The notes under the pieces are model-generated. The model worked only from the letters and a program-made list of their open reading frames with translations. It did no database searches and had not been told where the DNA came from. Below are positions 28,971 to 39,235 of a stretch of DNA of 64,000 bases, one piece after another (position 1 is the stretch's first letter; each line of letters opens with the position of its first letter). Source of the stretch: Streptomyces bauhiniae (GTDB lineage Bacteria > Actinomycetota > Actinomycetes > Streptomycetales > Streptomycetaceae); assembly GCF_004784475.1 (NCBI RefSeq), contig NZ_SRRT01000006.1:554840-618839 (forward strand), read 5' to 3'. The position numbers and the translations under genes were made by a program.

Positions 28971-29147
28971 ATGGACTACGTCTCCGCGCTGGTGCCCCCC
29001 TTCGTCATGGCCGCCCTCTTCATCGGGGTGGTCCGGGTGATCGTGAAGTCCCAGGGCGGAGCGGCCAAGGGCAAGGAGGACGCGGCCGTCGACGCCGCCC
29101 TCGCGCGCGCGGAGAACGCCCGCCAGGCCGCCCACGGCGACGCCTGA
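28971..29147 (+). CDS. 58-residue single-span membrane protein
   Basis: Small open frame below usual length cut-offs. It begins M-D-Y-V-S-A-L-V-P-P-F and has one hydrophobic helix (about residues 5-26). A cytoplasmic Lys/Ala/Glu/Arg-rich segment follows, with an amphipathic helix (D-A-A-L-A-R-A-E-N-A-R-Q-A-A). The codon pattern (G/C at third positions almost throughout) and a -10 box six bases before the ATG support a real gene. Function unknown; the shape resembles small membrane-tethered regulators. Confidence 0.65.
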   Translation: MDYVSALVPPFVMAALFIGVVRVIVKSQGGAAKGKEDAAVDAALARAENARQAAHGDA

Positions 29148-29187
29148 GCCACCCGCACGTCGGCGCCGGTTTGACCGGATCTCCCAC

Positions 29188-29193
29188 TATTAT
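29188..29193 (+). promoter_or_regulatory. -10 box (TATTAT) of a leaderless transcript
   Basis: Lies in an unusually AT-rich patch and ends seven bases before GTG 29201; the intervening bases are almost all T, so no Shine-Dalgarno is possible. Confidence 0.5.
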
Positions 29194-29200
29194 TTGTTTT

Positions 29201-29608
29201 GTGCCTCGCCCCTTGGGAGATCTCGAAGACGCCGTCATGTCACGGGTGTGGAAGTGGAACCGCCCGGTGACCGTCCGGGAAGTCCTGGAAGACATCCAGC
29301 AGGAACGCTCGATCGCGTACACCACCGTCATGACGGTTTTGGACAATCTTCATCAGAAGGGCTGGGTCCGCCGTGAGGCGGAAGGGCGCGCCTATCGATA
29401 TGAGGCCGTCTCCACCAGAGCCGCCTACGCGGCCGCCCTCATGAACGACGCCTGGTCGCAGAGCGACAACCCCGCCGCCGCTCTCGTCGCCTTCTTCGGG
29501 ATGATGAGCGAGGAACAGCGCCAGGCCCTCAGCGACGCCATCCGTATCGTCCAAGGGCCGCAAACGCGCGAGAACCCCGGTTCGGCGGAGGAGACCGGCG
29601 GGCGATAG
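29201..29608 (+). CDS. BlaI/MecI/CopY-type winged-helix regulator
   Basis: 135 residues. It starts P-R-P-L-G-D-L-E-D-A-V-M, typical of the family. The winged helix follows (V-T-V-R-E-V-L-E-D, S-I-A-Y-T-T-V-M-T-V-L-D-N-L, G-W-V-R-R-E) and a C-terminal dimerisation helix pair. In other bacteria such repressors are cleaved by a BlaR1 sensor-protease, but no BlaR1 or beta-lactamase gene is nearby, so the signal is unknown. GTG 29201 is chosen over the in-frame TTG at 29171 because homologues begin there and the mRNA appears leaderless. Confidence 0.85.
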   Translation: MPRPLGDLEDAVMSRVWKWNRPVTVREVLEDIQQERSIAYTTVMTVLDNLHQKGWVRREAEGRAYRYEAVSTRAAYAAALMNDAWSQSDNPAAALVAFFGMMSEEQRQALSDAIRIVQGPQTRENPGSAEETGGR

Positions 29609-29611
29609 CGT
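29606..29611 (+). promoter_or_regulatory. -10 box (TAGCGT) overlapping the blaI-like stop codon
   Basis: The TAG stop of the preceding gene (29606-29608) is the first half of TAGCGT, which ends six bases before ATG 29618. Confidence 0.5.
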
Positions 29612-29617
29612 CCGCCC

Positions 29618-30151
29618 ATGTCAGCGAAGAGCCCCGAAGTCTCCGCGAATGCCATCACCGTCCGGCGCGCCCGGACCAGCGATGTTCCCGCTGTCCGCCG
29701 ACTCCTCGACGCCTACTCGCGCGACCGCATCCTGCTCGACAAAGCCACGGTCACCCTTTACGAGGACATCCAGGAGTTCTGGGTCGCGGAACGCGACGAC
29801 AACGCCGAGGTCGTCGGCTGCGGCGCCTTGCACGTCATGTGGGAAGACCTCGCGGAAGTCCGCACTCTCGCGGTGAACCCGGCCCTCAAGGGCGCCGGAG
29901 TGGGCCACCGGCTGCTGGGGAAGTTGCTCGACACCGCGCGCCGGCTCGGTGTTCGCCGGGTTTTCTGTCTGACCTTCGAAGTCGACTTCTTCACCAAGCA
30001 CGGCTTCGTGGAGATCGGTGAGACACCGGTCGACACCGATGTGTACGCGGAGCTGTTGCGCTCCTATGACGAGGGCGTCGCGGAGTTCCTCGGTCTCGAA
30101 CGAGTGAAACCCAACACCTTGGGCAACAGCCGGATGCTTCTGCATCTGTGA
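29618..30151 (+). CDS. argA: amino-acid N-acetyltransferase (short-form ArgA, GNAT)
   Basis: 177-residue GNAT enzyme similar to the short N-acetylglutamate synthase of mycobacteria. Acetyl-CoA motif A is V-R-T-L-A-V-N-P-A-L-K-G-A-G-V-G-H-R, and the C-terminal F-F-T-K-H-G-F is typical. The N-terminal kinase-like domain of classical ArgA is absent, as expected for the short form. It would make N-acetylglutamate for arginine synthesis; other amino-acid acetyl acceptors are possible. The start has a -10 box six bases upstream that overlaps the stop of the BlaI-like gene, so the two genes have separate transcription starts. Confidence 0.8.
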   Translation: MSAKSPEVSANAITVRRARTSDVPAVRRLLDAYSRDRILLDKATVTLYEDIQEFWVAERDDNAEVVGCGALHVMWEDLAEVRTLAVNPALKGAGVGHRLLGKLLDTARRLGVRRVFCLTFEVDFFTKHGFVEIGETPVDTDVYAELLRSYDEGVAEFLGLERVKPNTLGNSRMLLHL

Positions 30152-30355
30152 TCGCCAATGCCCCGGTGCCCTATGTCCGAAACGCGCACGTTTCCGGACG
30201 CGAGAGGGCGTGGGGTCTCTCCCCGAGGGTTTGTGTTTTTCCGGCAAAAGCGGTTTGCTTTCCGGCGTACTGCTGCACTGCATATAACAGGGGCGGCTAA
30301 ACGGCGTACGCCGCGGGACCTCCCCGCCCTCACGTTTTCGATGAAAGGAAATCCG

Positions 30356-30691
30356 GTGGCACAGAAGGTTCAGGTCCTTCTTGTCGACGACCTCGACGGC
30401 GGCGAGGCTGACGAGACCGTGACGTTCGCGTTGGACGGCAAGACGTACGAGATCGACCTCACGACCGCCAATGCGGACAAGCTGCGCGGCCTTCTCGACG
30501 CGTATGTGAAGGGCGGCCGGCGCACCGGTGGCCGTTCCTCCGGTGGCCGCGGCAAGGCCCGCGCCGCCTCCGGTGGCAACCAGGACACCGCGGCCATCCG
30601 CGCCTGGGCCAAGGAGAACGGCTACGACGTGAACGACCGCGGCCGCGTCCCCGCGTCCATCCGCGAGGCCTACGAGAAGGCCAACGGCTGA
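30356..30691 (+). CDS. lsr2: Lsr2 nucleoid-associated protein
   Basis: 111 residues. H-NS-like silencer of AT-rich, often horizontally acquired DNA in actinobacteria. The N-terminal oligomerisation domain (V-Q-V-L-L-V-D-D-L-D-G-G, Y-E-I-D-L-T) is followed by a basic Gly-rich linker. The C-terminal DNA-binding domain (I-R-A-W-A-K-E-N-G-Y-D-V) has the minor-groove R-G-R. GTG 30356 has AAAGGAA seven bases upstream. The 200-base spacer before it is AT-richer than average, consistent with possible self-regulation. Its last 22 bases overlap the end of the gene on the other strand. Confidence 0.95.
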   Translation: MAQKVQVLLVDDLDGGEADETVTFALDGKTYEIDLTTANADKLRGLLDAYVKGGRRTGGRSSGGRGKARAASGGNQDTAAIRAWAKENGYDVNDRGRVPASIREAYEKANG

Positions 30692-31335
30692 TCACGCCCC
30701 CGCGAACGGGGCCCGGCGCCCCGCCGCAGCCGGACCCGGTGGCACTGCGCTGCCACGGTGTCCACCAGCCGTACGAGATCGGGGGCGCCCGTGACGCCCT
30801 CGAAGGACGGCAGCGCGGGCAGCGACGCCTCCACCTCGCGCCCCGGCTCGGGGGGCCGCAGCCATACGGCGGCCCCCTGCAAGGCCCCGGCGCCCTGCCC
30901 CGGCACCGCCGCGCCCACGGCCCGCACGGGCGGCGCCGGCGCCTCGGTCAGGCCCCCGGCGCCCAGCGCCCGCAGGTCCAGCGCCAGCGCGCCCCACTCC
31001 AGCCAGTCGAGCAGCCCGGGCAGCTCCTCCGCGCTGCCCGCGGCCACCAGCAGCCGCATCCGGCCGCCCGCCAGGGCCACCGGGGAAGCGGGCGCCAGAT
31101 GCCTGAGCGCCACCGCCCCCGCCTCGGCCGGGACGTCCAGCACGTCGAAGCGCACCCCCGTCACCAGCCGCAGCGGCGCCCCCGGCGCCGTCGGCCAGCC
31201 CAGCACGCCCTCGTACCAGTGCCGGGCCGCCGCCCCGGGGGCCGGGCCGAGCGGGCGCCTCGGGCGCGGGAAGGGCAGCGCCGGTGACGCCGGGCGAGGC
31301 GCCGGGGAGGATGCCGGGGGAATTGAGCCAGCCAT
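30670..31335 (-). CDS. SCO3374-type hypothetical protein
   Basis: 221 residues, function unknown; similar to a protein conserved between lsr2 and clpC in Streptomyces. After a Pro/Ala/Ser-rich N-terminus comes a compact region with R-H-W-Y-E-G-V-L-G-W-P-T, G-V-R-F-D-V-L-D-V-P and a C-terminal V-D-T-V-A-A-Q-C-H-R-V-R-L. The W-x-V-L-G-W-P plus R-F-D-V-L-D pattern recalls the N-terminal part of bifunctional primase-polymerase proteins, but no acidic catalytic set is visible. I start at ATG 31335; an upstream in-frame start at 31425 has no support. It converges on lsr2 with a 22-base overlap. Confidence 0.7.
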   Translation of the reverse strand: MAGSIPPASSPAPRPASPALPFPRPRRPLGPAPGAAARHWYEGVLGWPTAPGAPLRLVTGVRFDVLDVPAEAGAVALRHLAPASPVALAGGRMRLLVAAGSAEELPGLLDWLEWGALALDLRALGAGGLTEAPAPPVRAVGAAVPGQGAGALQGAAVWLRPPEPGREVEASLPALPSFEGVTGAPDLVRLVDTVAAQCHRVRLRRGAGPRSRGRDQPLAFS

Positions 31336-31442
31336 GCCAGGTGCAACCGTCGAAGGCGCCTCGGAGTTACGCTGAGCGTCCGGACGGTCACGTTCTGTGC
31401 GGCGTGGGGGAGCGCATGGGCGCACCCGGAGTCGTGAGGTTG

Positions 31443-31456
31443 TTCGCCCATAGCGG
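31443..31456 (+). promoter_or_regulatory. ClgR-like site 1, GTTCGC-N5-GCG
   Basis: GTTCGC CCATA GCG. Matches the core spacing I recall for the Clp gene regulator ClgR, which activates clp genes in Streptomyces. About 310 bases before clpC, in a 430-base spacer. Confidence 0.4.
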
Positions 31457-31547
31457 AGGGAATCGGTGCGCGCGGCATGGACCGCCCGTCACCGCGGGTA
31501 AGACATGCCTAGTGGGAGGGGGCGACACGCAGGAAAGGCCGTCTCAC

Positions 31548-31565
31548 GTTCGCCATCGGCGGAAC
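31548..31565 (+). promoter_or_regulatory. ClgR-like site 2, GTTCGC-N5-GCG
   Basis: GTTCGC CATCG GCG followed by GAAC, so the site is also nearly palindromic. It lies 105 bases after site 1 and about 200 bases before clpC. Confidence 0.45.
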
Positions 31566-31765
31566 GGCGAGTGGGGTAACTGCCTGGCCTGCGGGAACAT
31601 CGTCTCGCACCATCGAGTTGGAGCAGATGTCGGCGTTCGGGGTCAGGAGGCCATCGACGGTGTCGGCAGTTGGAATGAGCGGTCCCCGCTTGCGGGACTA
31701 AGCTGCGGAAGGACAGGGAGGGGAAGTTCCCCCCACTGCCTGACCGCTCTGAGGAGCGATTAACG

Positions 31766-34288
<2,523 letters not shown>

Positions 34289-34312
34289 CCCTCCGGGGGT
34301 TCGCGTAGCCCG

Positions 34313-34353
34313 AAGGGGCCGGTGCCTTTGGCGCCGGCCCCTTTTGGTGTTTT
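34313..34353 (+). terminator. rho-independent terminator after clpC
   Basis: A 14-bp stem (34313-34326 with 34330-34343, one G-T pair) with a three-base loop, followed by two T runs (to 34345 and 34352). It may also end the reverse-strand pseudogene transcript. Confidence 0.85.
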
Positions 34354-36610
34354 TCAGAGCGCGTAGGCCCGGGTGCGTGGGGCCATTACCTCGATGCCTG
34401 AGAAGTCCTCCGCGTACGCGCTCACGTCCAGGACGATGCCGTGGCGGGGCGTGGCGAGTTCGACGCCGTCTCGCAGATCCAATTGCTTCAGCGTCGGCCA
34501 GTCGCTCAGTCCCCTGAGGCCGTTCACCATCAAGGCGTTCGCGTCCAGACGCAGTGCGCCCAAGGAGGCATTGCGGGGCAGATTCCGCAGCCCTGCGGGG
34601 AGTTCGGTCATAACGGTCAGCGGAGGGAAGTGAGGGGGCGTAGATCCTGGAGTGGGTAATTCTCCGACAGGCCGATCTTTCGTACGCCCGGCGGCAGCAC
34701 TCGCAGGATGTCCGGCAGGGGGTGCTTTCCGATGAACGTCAGCCGTGACCGGGGTCCGAGTCGGGGCAGCGCGGCCAAGGCGTCCGAAGAGGAAACGGGG
34801 ACGTAGAAGTCCTCGGAGTCCACATGCGCCAGCACTTCCTCGGCGTATCCGGAGGAATCGAAATACTCCCAAGCGCGCATCAAAGTGCCCCGCACGCGCC
34901 GTGAGGGATGCGAGGTGTACCGCGCCAGCAGCGGCACCGCGGTGTCCGTGCCCACCAGAGCCGCGGTGGCGGTCACCGCTTCCGCCTCCTCGTCCGACAG
35001 CCCCTCGGGGCCCGGCAGCAGTTCCAGCACGCGTGGGCCAGCGAGGGCCGGTTCCCTCGCCTCCTCGGCTGTGCGGGGTGGCAGCAGCCTTCGGGCGAGG
35101 TTCTGGACTCGCGTGCGGACCGCAGGGTCCAGTTCCGTCGCGTGCTCCAGGCAGGCCATCGCCAGTAGGTGGGCCCGCTTGTCCGACTGCGATGCCAGTA
35201 GGTCCAGTAGTTCGGCCAGGAGGCCGAAGTCGTCTGCCTTTACGGCCACGTGGGCGCCCAGGTAGTCCTGAAAGGTGCGGTGGACGAAGTGGAGGGTGTC
35301 GGGGGAGGAGGTGAGAAGGAGGCCGTTGCGGATCAGCCAGTACGCCAACCTTTGCAGGAGCCGGAGTTGGGGTTCCTCGCTCAGCTCCGGGACGGCCATG
35401 CATGGACAGGGCAGATTCGTGCAACTCCCTGCGGTCCTGCGGGAGATAGCCGCGCCGGTCGCGGTGGAGGGCGCAAATCGGGCCGCGCATCAAGGGGTTG
35501 GTGGCCAGGCGGCAGTCAGCCGCGGGCCCTCTCCCTCTCGCGTTCCGGCACCTCGTCCAGCCCGTCGATCAGCACCAGCCCCCGCCCCGAAGCCAGTACC
35601 CGGTACTCCCAGCCCTCCGGCTGAGCCCCGTCCAGCGGGCAGCCTACGGCCGTCAGGAATCGTGCGGGGGAGGGGAGTTGCTCGCCGTGCCGGGTGAGCG
35701 TGCGCAGGGGGAGGACGAACGGCACCCGCCCGGTCGCCCCGCTCGCCGCCGACACCGCGAGCCACTGGACCAGCGTGGTCTTGCCCGAGCCCGCGACGCC
35801 CCGCAGCAGTACCCGGTCGTGCCCGGCCAGCGCCTCGTCGGCCGGTACGCGGACCGGCTTGGCGGGGGCGGTGCCGAAGGCCGAGCTAAGGGGCTCACTG
35901 TCGTGCCGTACCGCCTCCAGGCTCAGATACGCGGCGTCCAGCGGCCAGCGCCCCGGCGAATTGGTGAGATCGATGCCGTAGATCGTGAGCCGGCCGTGCT
36001 TCTTCGCCAGGTGGGCCAGGTAGCGCGTCTCGAAGTCGCGGTCGAGGGTGTCGGGCCTGCGGGTCCGCACCAGCAACTCCTCGACCCCGGCGGCCGTACG
36101 GGCCTGCGCGCGACTCTGTTCCACGACGGTCCGCGCCAGGAAGGTGGAGCGGCGGCTGAAGAACTCGAGGATCTGGCCGCAGGCCCACTCGGTGGCCCGA
36201 TCCAGAAACAGCTCAGCGTCACCGGAGAGACCGTCAAGTCGGCAAGCTGTCCCAACCAGTTGACCCGCAAGCCCCCGCTCATCGAGCCCCACCGACTGCA
36301 CCGCGTCCATGTCGATCTCGCCGAGCGCGAGCAGCCGACGGGTCAGCGCGTCGGTGACCGCCGTCCGCTCGTCGCGGGCGAAGGGCGGCTCGCCGGGTGT
36401 GTCCAGCGCCTCGTCCACCAGATGCGTGGCGAGCCGGCGCAGCTCCCGTTCGCTCAGGTGCCGTTTCTCCCCGCCGAGGGAGACCCGGCCGCCCAGCCGT
36501 ACGGGCTTCGGGACCAGCCCGGCGCCGGGCCCGTCCGCCGGGAAGACCTTCTTCAGCAGCGAGGTCAGCAGCCCCGAGGCCACCTTGCCGCCGATGGCTG
36601 TCGGCTCCAT
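34354..36610 (-). pseudogene. decayed NACHT-domain NTPase (NLR/STAND-like) gene
   Basis: The parts of one NACHT protein lie in order but in three reading frames. Piece 1 (36610-35516) has a helical N-terminus, Walker A G-V-A-G-S-G-K-T-T and Walker B V-L-I-D-G-L-D-E-V-P, then stops 8 residues later. Piece 2 (about 35515-35400) reads R-L-A-T-N-P-L-M in another frame, normally about 100 residues further on, so DNA is missing. Piece 3 (35399-34617) reads E-L-S-E-E-P-Q-L-R-L-L-Q-R-L-A-Y-W-L-I-R-N-G in the third frame. Piece 4 (about 34620-34354) is a leucine-rich end in the frame of piece 2. Intact relatives are regulators or antiphage proteins. A short inverted-repeat element lies just upstream. 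Confidence 0.8.
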
Positions 36611-36637
36611 CCGTCACCCCCGTCTTCGGGATGGAGC

Positions 36638-36827
36638 CTAGGGCCTGTCGTTTGGATCATGCCGGCGTCGCAGGGCGTGGCACGCACATCTGCGGCGTTG
36701 TCGTCGGTTGCCAACGCTCCGCGTTGACGCCCTCCTCCGCCTTGCATCTGCACGCACCACGCCTCGCTCGGGTCGGCCAAGAGGCGCAGTCACTCTCGGC
36801 CGCCCTGATCCAAACGACAGGCCCTAG
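36638..36827. mobile_element. 190-bp MITE-like element with 22-bp perfect terminal inverted repeats
   Basis: The left end (36638-36659) reads CTAGGGCCTGTCGTTTGGAT then CA; the right end (36806-36827) is its exact reverse complement. The outermost CTAG is itself palindromic and could be a target duplication, leaving 18-bp repeats. The 146-base interior has no plausible gene, so it would need a transposase in trans. This is the structure of a miniature inverted-repeat element, probably related to an IS5-type family by its CTAG edge. It lies between the NACHT pseudogene and the acid phosphatase gene. Confidence 0.75.
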
Positions 36828-36846
36828 CCAGGGATATCGGGTCAGG

Positions 36847-37461
36847 TCAGGACAACTGCCCGTCATAGTCCGGGAGTTTGAAGGTCCGCTCCGCGTGTCC
36901 GCCGCTCAGGTCGGACGCGCTGTTGCCGATGTTGGCGATGATCGTGTAGCCCTGGCGTTCGATGTCGGCCCGCTGGGCGGTCTTGTAGGCGGCGACGTCC
37001 TTGAAGAGGTCGACGAGGCCGCGCACCCGGAGGTCGGTGACGCGGTAGCCGTCGTGTTCGAGGTTGTAGGACGTGGGCCAGTGCAGGAGGCCGGGGCGGG
37101 CGGTGACGAAGATCAGGGCGACGCCGTGGTCCTGGGCGTACTGGGCGACCTTCAGCACCGGGCGGTTGGCGGGCTGGGGGAACTGGAAGCCGAAGTCGGT
37201 CTCCAGGGTCGTGTTGTCCACGTCCAGGACGATGGCCTGCTTCTCACCGGAACCGGAACCGGAACCGGTGGCCGCGCGGCTCTGGATGTAGGGGAGGGCC
37301 TCGTCCATCACCCGCCCGCAGTCCTGCTGCCAGGTGGCGTAGTCGACGGCGGCTGCGGTGGGGGCCGGGGTGGCGGCCTCGGCGGGGGCGGCGAGCGCGG
37401 TCAGCGCGGCGGTGGAGACGGCGACGGCGGCCATCCGGCGCGCCAAGGGGCGTCTGGTCAT
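36847..37461 (-). CDS. secreted HAD-family acid phosphatase (class B / plant-type)
   Basis: 204 residues. A Sec signal peptide (R-R-P-L-A-R-R then a hydrophobic Ala/Val core) ends at A-P-A-E-A-A near residue 30. The HAD nucleophile motif I-V-L-D-V-D-N-T-T-L is at 77-86 (D80, D82), and motif II is F-V-T-A-R. The final acidic motif is N-I-G-N-S-A-S-D-L. A Gly/Ser repeat interrupts the chain at 66-72. Likely releases phosphate from organic esters outside the cell. I see no clear PhoP box in its upstream region. It ends 20 bases from the MITE-like element. Confidence 0.88.
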   Translation of the reverse strand: MTRRPLARRMAAVAVSTAALTALAAPAEAATPAPTAAAVDYATWQQDCGRVMDEALPYIQSRAATGSGSGSGEKQAIVLDVDNTTLETDFGFQFPQPANRPVLKVAQYAQDHGVALIFVTARPGLLHWPTSYNLEHDGYRVTDLRVRGLVDLFKDVAAYKTAQRADIERQGYTIIANIGNSASDLSGGHAERTFKLPDYDGQLS

Positions 37462-37901
37462 GAAGAGGGGTCCTCTCGCGTCCGTACGGTGCAGTGCATG
37501 CTCTGCGGAGCGGGTGGCGCGAGGGGAACCGTAGGGTTACCGGACGGTAGGTTGCTAGAGGCGCGCGTCACATTTATAGGGCCCCGGACGGGGGCCGCCG
37601 GTGACATGCCGCACAGGCGAAATGTCCGGTACTAGCCGGGATAGTGGTATTCCAAACCAGGGCAAACCCAGACGTACACGTCGAAACCCTGAGTGATATC
37701 GGCAGGCCGTACCGCCTGGTCCGGCCGTGGCGCCCGGCCTGTCAAGAGATGACCGATTTAAGACACTTCTACTACCTCGGGCCGTAGATGGGCTCTTTGA
37801 ACCCGGATGGGGTGAGGGGTTACCAATGTGGAGTCCCGCCCGGCACCGGTGAAACATCCGTACGCCGGGTGGCTCTCTGTCTCCGAGTTCACGAGGTATC
37901 G
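37462..37901. other. divergent intergenic region, 440 bases
   Basis: Separates the acid phosphatase (leftward) from the M23 peptidase (rightward). A possible promoter for the peptidase is TTGAAC at 37797-37802 with TACCAA at 37821-37826 (18-base spacer), giving a leader of about 70 bases. I looked for the c-di-AMP (ydaO-type) riboswitch that controls some Streptomyces wall hydrolases and did not find its conserved core. No RNA gene or protein gene is convincing. Confidence 0.4.
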
Positions 37902-38447
37902 ATGTTCAAGCGTTCCACGTCTGTCCGTACGTCCGCGCTCCGCACTCGCGTGGCCGTCCTGGCCGCCGCTGTCGGTGGCGCGGCCGTGCTGGGTGGCGGG
38001 GTTGCCAGCGCCGCCTCCGCCTCCGCGACCTCCTGGGTCGACCCGGTGAAGAAGTACACCCTCTCCGCCAGCTTCGACCAGGGCGGCAGCCACTGGGCGC
38101 ACAAGCACAGCGGTCAGGACTTCGCGGTGCCCACCGGCACCGAGGTCCTCGCGGCCCACGGCGGCACCGTCGTCAAGGCCGGCCCGAACGGCGCCGGTGA
38201 CGGCCCCGCGTACGGCAACGCCGTCGTCATCAAGCACGGCAACGGTCTGTACTCGCAGTACGCCCACCTGTCCCGTGTCGACGTCAAGGTCGGCCAGGTC
38301 GTCAAGACCGGCCAGCACATAGCCCTGTCGGGCAGCACCGGTAACTCCACCGGCCCGCACCTGCACTTCGAGATCCGCAAGACGCCGAACTACGGCTCGG
38401 CCGTCAACCCGGTCACCTTCCTGAAGGCTCACGGCGTCCACGTCTGA
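37902..38447 (+). CDS. secreted M23-family metallopeptidase (LytM type)
   Basis: 181 residues. The signal peptide (basic R-S-T-S-V-R-T-S-A-L-R-T-R-V then a hydrophobic core) ends near A-S-A-A-S-A. The catalytic domain has the zinc motifs H-K-H-S-G-Q-D-F (HxxxD) and H-L-H-F-E-I (HxH), so the full set of ligands is present. It should cut peptide bridges in peptidoglycan. There is no LysM or other binding domain, so this is a minimal catalytic form. GAGG lies seven bases before ATG 37902. A hairpin terminator shared with the opposing TetR gene follows. Confidence 0.92.
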   Translation: MFKRSTSVRTSALRTRVAVLAAAVGGAAVLGGGVASAASASATSWVDPVKKYTLSASFDQGGSHWAHKHSGQDFAVPTGTEVLAAHGGTVVKAGPNGAGDGPAYGNAVVIKHGNGLYSQYAHLSRVDVKVGQVVKTGQHIALSGSTGNSTGPHLHFEIRKTPNYGSAVNPVTFLKAHGVHV

Positions 38448-38488
38448 GCCCTGGGCGACCGCCCCCCGGCCCTCACCGGCCACCGCCG

Positions 38489-38517
38489 GTAGTCCGGACC
38501 ACGGATGTCCGGACTAC
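38489..38517. terminator. bidirectional hairpin between M23 peptidase and tetR
   Basis: An 11-bp perfect stem (GTAGTCCGGAC at 38489-38499, complement at 38507-38517) with a seven-base loop. It overlaps the last codon and stop of the tetR gene, so it can serve both converging transcripts. Confidence 0.65.
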
Positions 38518-39113
38518 CTCCTGCCGCGGGCGCCCTCGTGCGCCTGCGTCACCAGATCCACGGCGACTTCGAGAACCGCTTCGCGCTTCTTCTCGGGGTC
38601 GCCTTCCAGGTCCGCCAGCACGAACATGCCGGCGTGCAGGGTGAACAGCGCGCTGATCGAGCGGACCTGGTCCACCATCTCGGCCTCGGGATCGATGATG
38701 ATCTCCTTGAGGCCCTTCATGCGTTCCTTGAACGTGTCACCGATGCGCAGCTCCCGCACCGTCGCCTGGTTCTCCTGCATGAACCGGAAGAGCGGCTGCG
38801 CCCCGGCCAGCGCCGCGCTGTAGCGCCGTACGATCTCCTGCTTGGTCTCCAAGGTGTGCGGCTGGCTGCGGCCCCACTCGATCAGGTCCTCGATCGGCTG
38901 CGTCAGGTCCTCGAAGAGGCTGACGATGATCTCTTCCTTCGTCTTGAAGTGGTAGTACAGAGCCGCCTTGGTGACATCGAGGTGCTCCGCGATCTCGCGC
39001 AGCGAGGTCTTCTCGTAGCCCTGTTCCGCGAAAAGCTTGAGCGCGACGTCCTGGATGCGCTGGCGGGTGTTCCCGCGGCGCTGGTGCTTGGTGCCGTCCA
39101 TGGTGTCGCCCAT
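38514..39113 (-). CDS. TetR/AcrR-family repressor, divergent from an efflux gene
   Basis: 199 residues. The N-terminal helix-turn-helix is classical: R-I-Q-D-V-A-L-K-L-F-A-E-Q-G-Y, then T-S-L-R-E-I-A-E-H-L-D-V-T-K-A-A-L-Y-Y-H-F. The C-terminal part is a helical ligand-binding domain. ATG 39113 has GGAGGAG seven bases upstream, better than ATG 39101. It is divergent from a 14-helix drug exporter, and a 22-bp near-perfect inverted repeat fills the 122-base gap, so it should repress both itself and the exporter until a substrate binds. Confidence 0.93.
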   Translation of the reverse strand: MGDTMDGTKHQRRGNTRQRIQDVALKLFAEQGYEKTSLREIAEHLDVTKAALYYHFKTKEEIIVSLFEDLTQPIEDLIEWGRSQPHTLETKQEIVRRYSAALAGAQPLFRFMQENQATVRELRIGDTFKERMKGLKEIIIDPEAEMVDQVRSISALFTLHAGMFVLADLEGDPEKKREAVLEVAVDLVTQAHEGARGRR

Positions 39114-39140
39114 CCTCGTACTCCTCCCGCTCCCGCGGAA

Positions 39141-39209
39141 ACTTACTTGACGCCCGGCTAGTAGCAGGCTACCTTCCAGTGTAGTGAACTAGCCGGGCGA
39201 CAAGTAAGT
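39141..39209. promoter_or_regulatory. paired inverted-repeat operator between tetR and the MFS gene
   Basis: Left arm 39141-39162 (ACTTACTTGACGCCCGGCTA plus GT) and right arm 39188-39209 are reverse complements at 21 of 22 positions, separated by 25 bases. Each arm is long enough to carry its own TetR site. The left arm contains ACTTGACG and the spacer GTAGTGAACT, which may include the divergent promoters. Confidence 0.75.
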
Positions 39210-39235
39210 AGCAGTCGCCAGGGGGAGTGGGAGAA

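Noticed and set aside
34354..36610. Programmed frameshift in the NACHT gene
   Set aside because: Sequence blocks are missing at the joints, not just shifted by one base, and no slippery site is seen.
36603..36639. 10-bp inverted repeat (GGCTCCATCC / GGATGGAGCC) around the NACHT start codon
   Set aside because: May form a hairpin over the start, but the gene is broken and I cannot tell a site from chance; not listed as a feature.
37462..37901. Possible c-di-AMP (ydaO-type) riboswitch before the M23 peptidase
   Set aside because: Looked for because DisA is encoded here and such switches control some wall hydrolases; the conserved core is not present and the likely leader is only about 70 bases.
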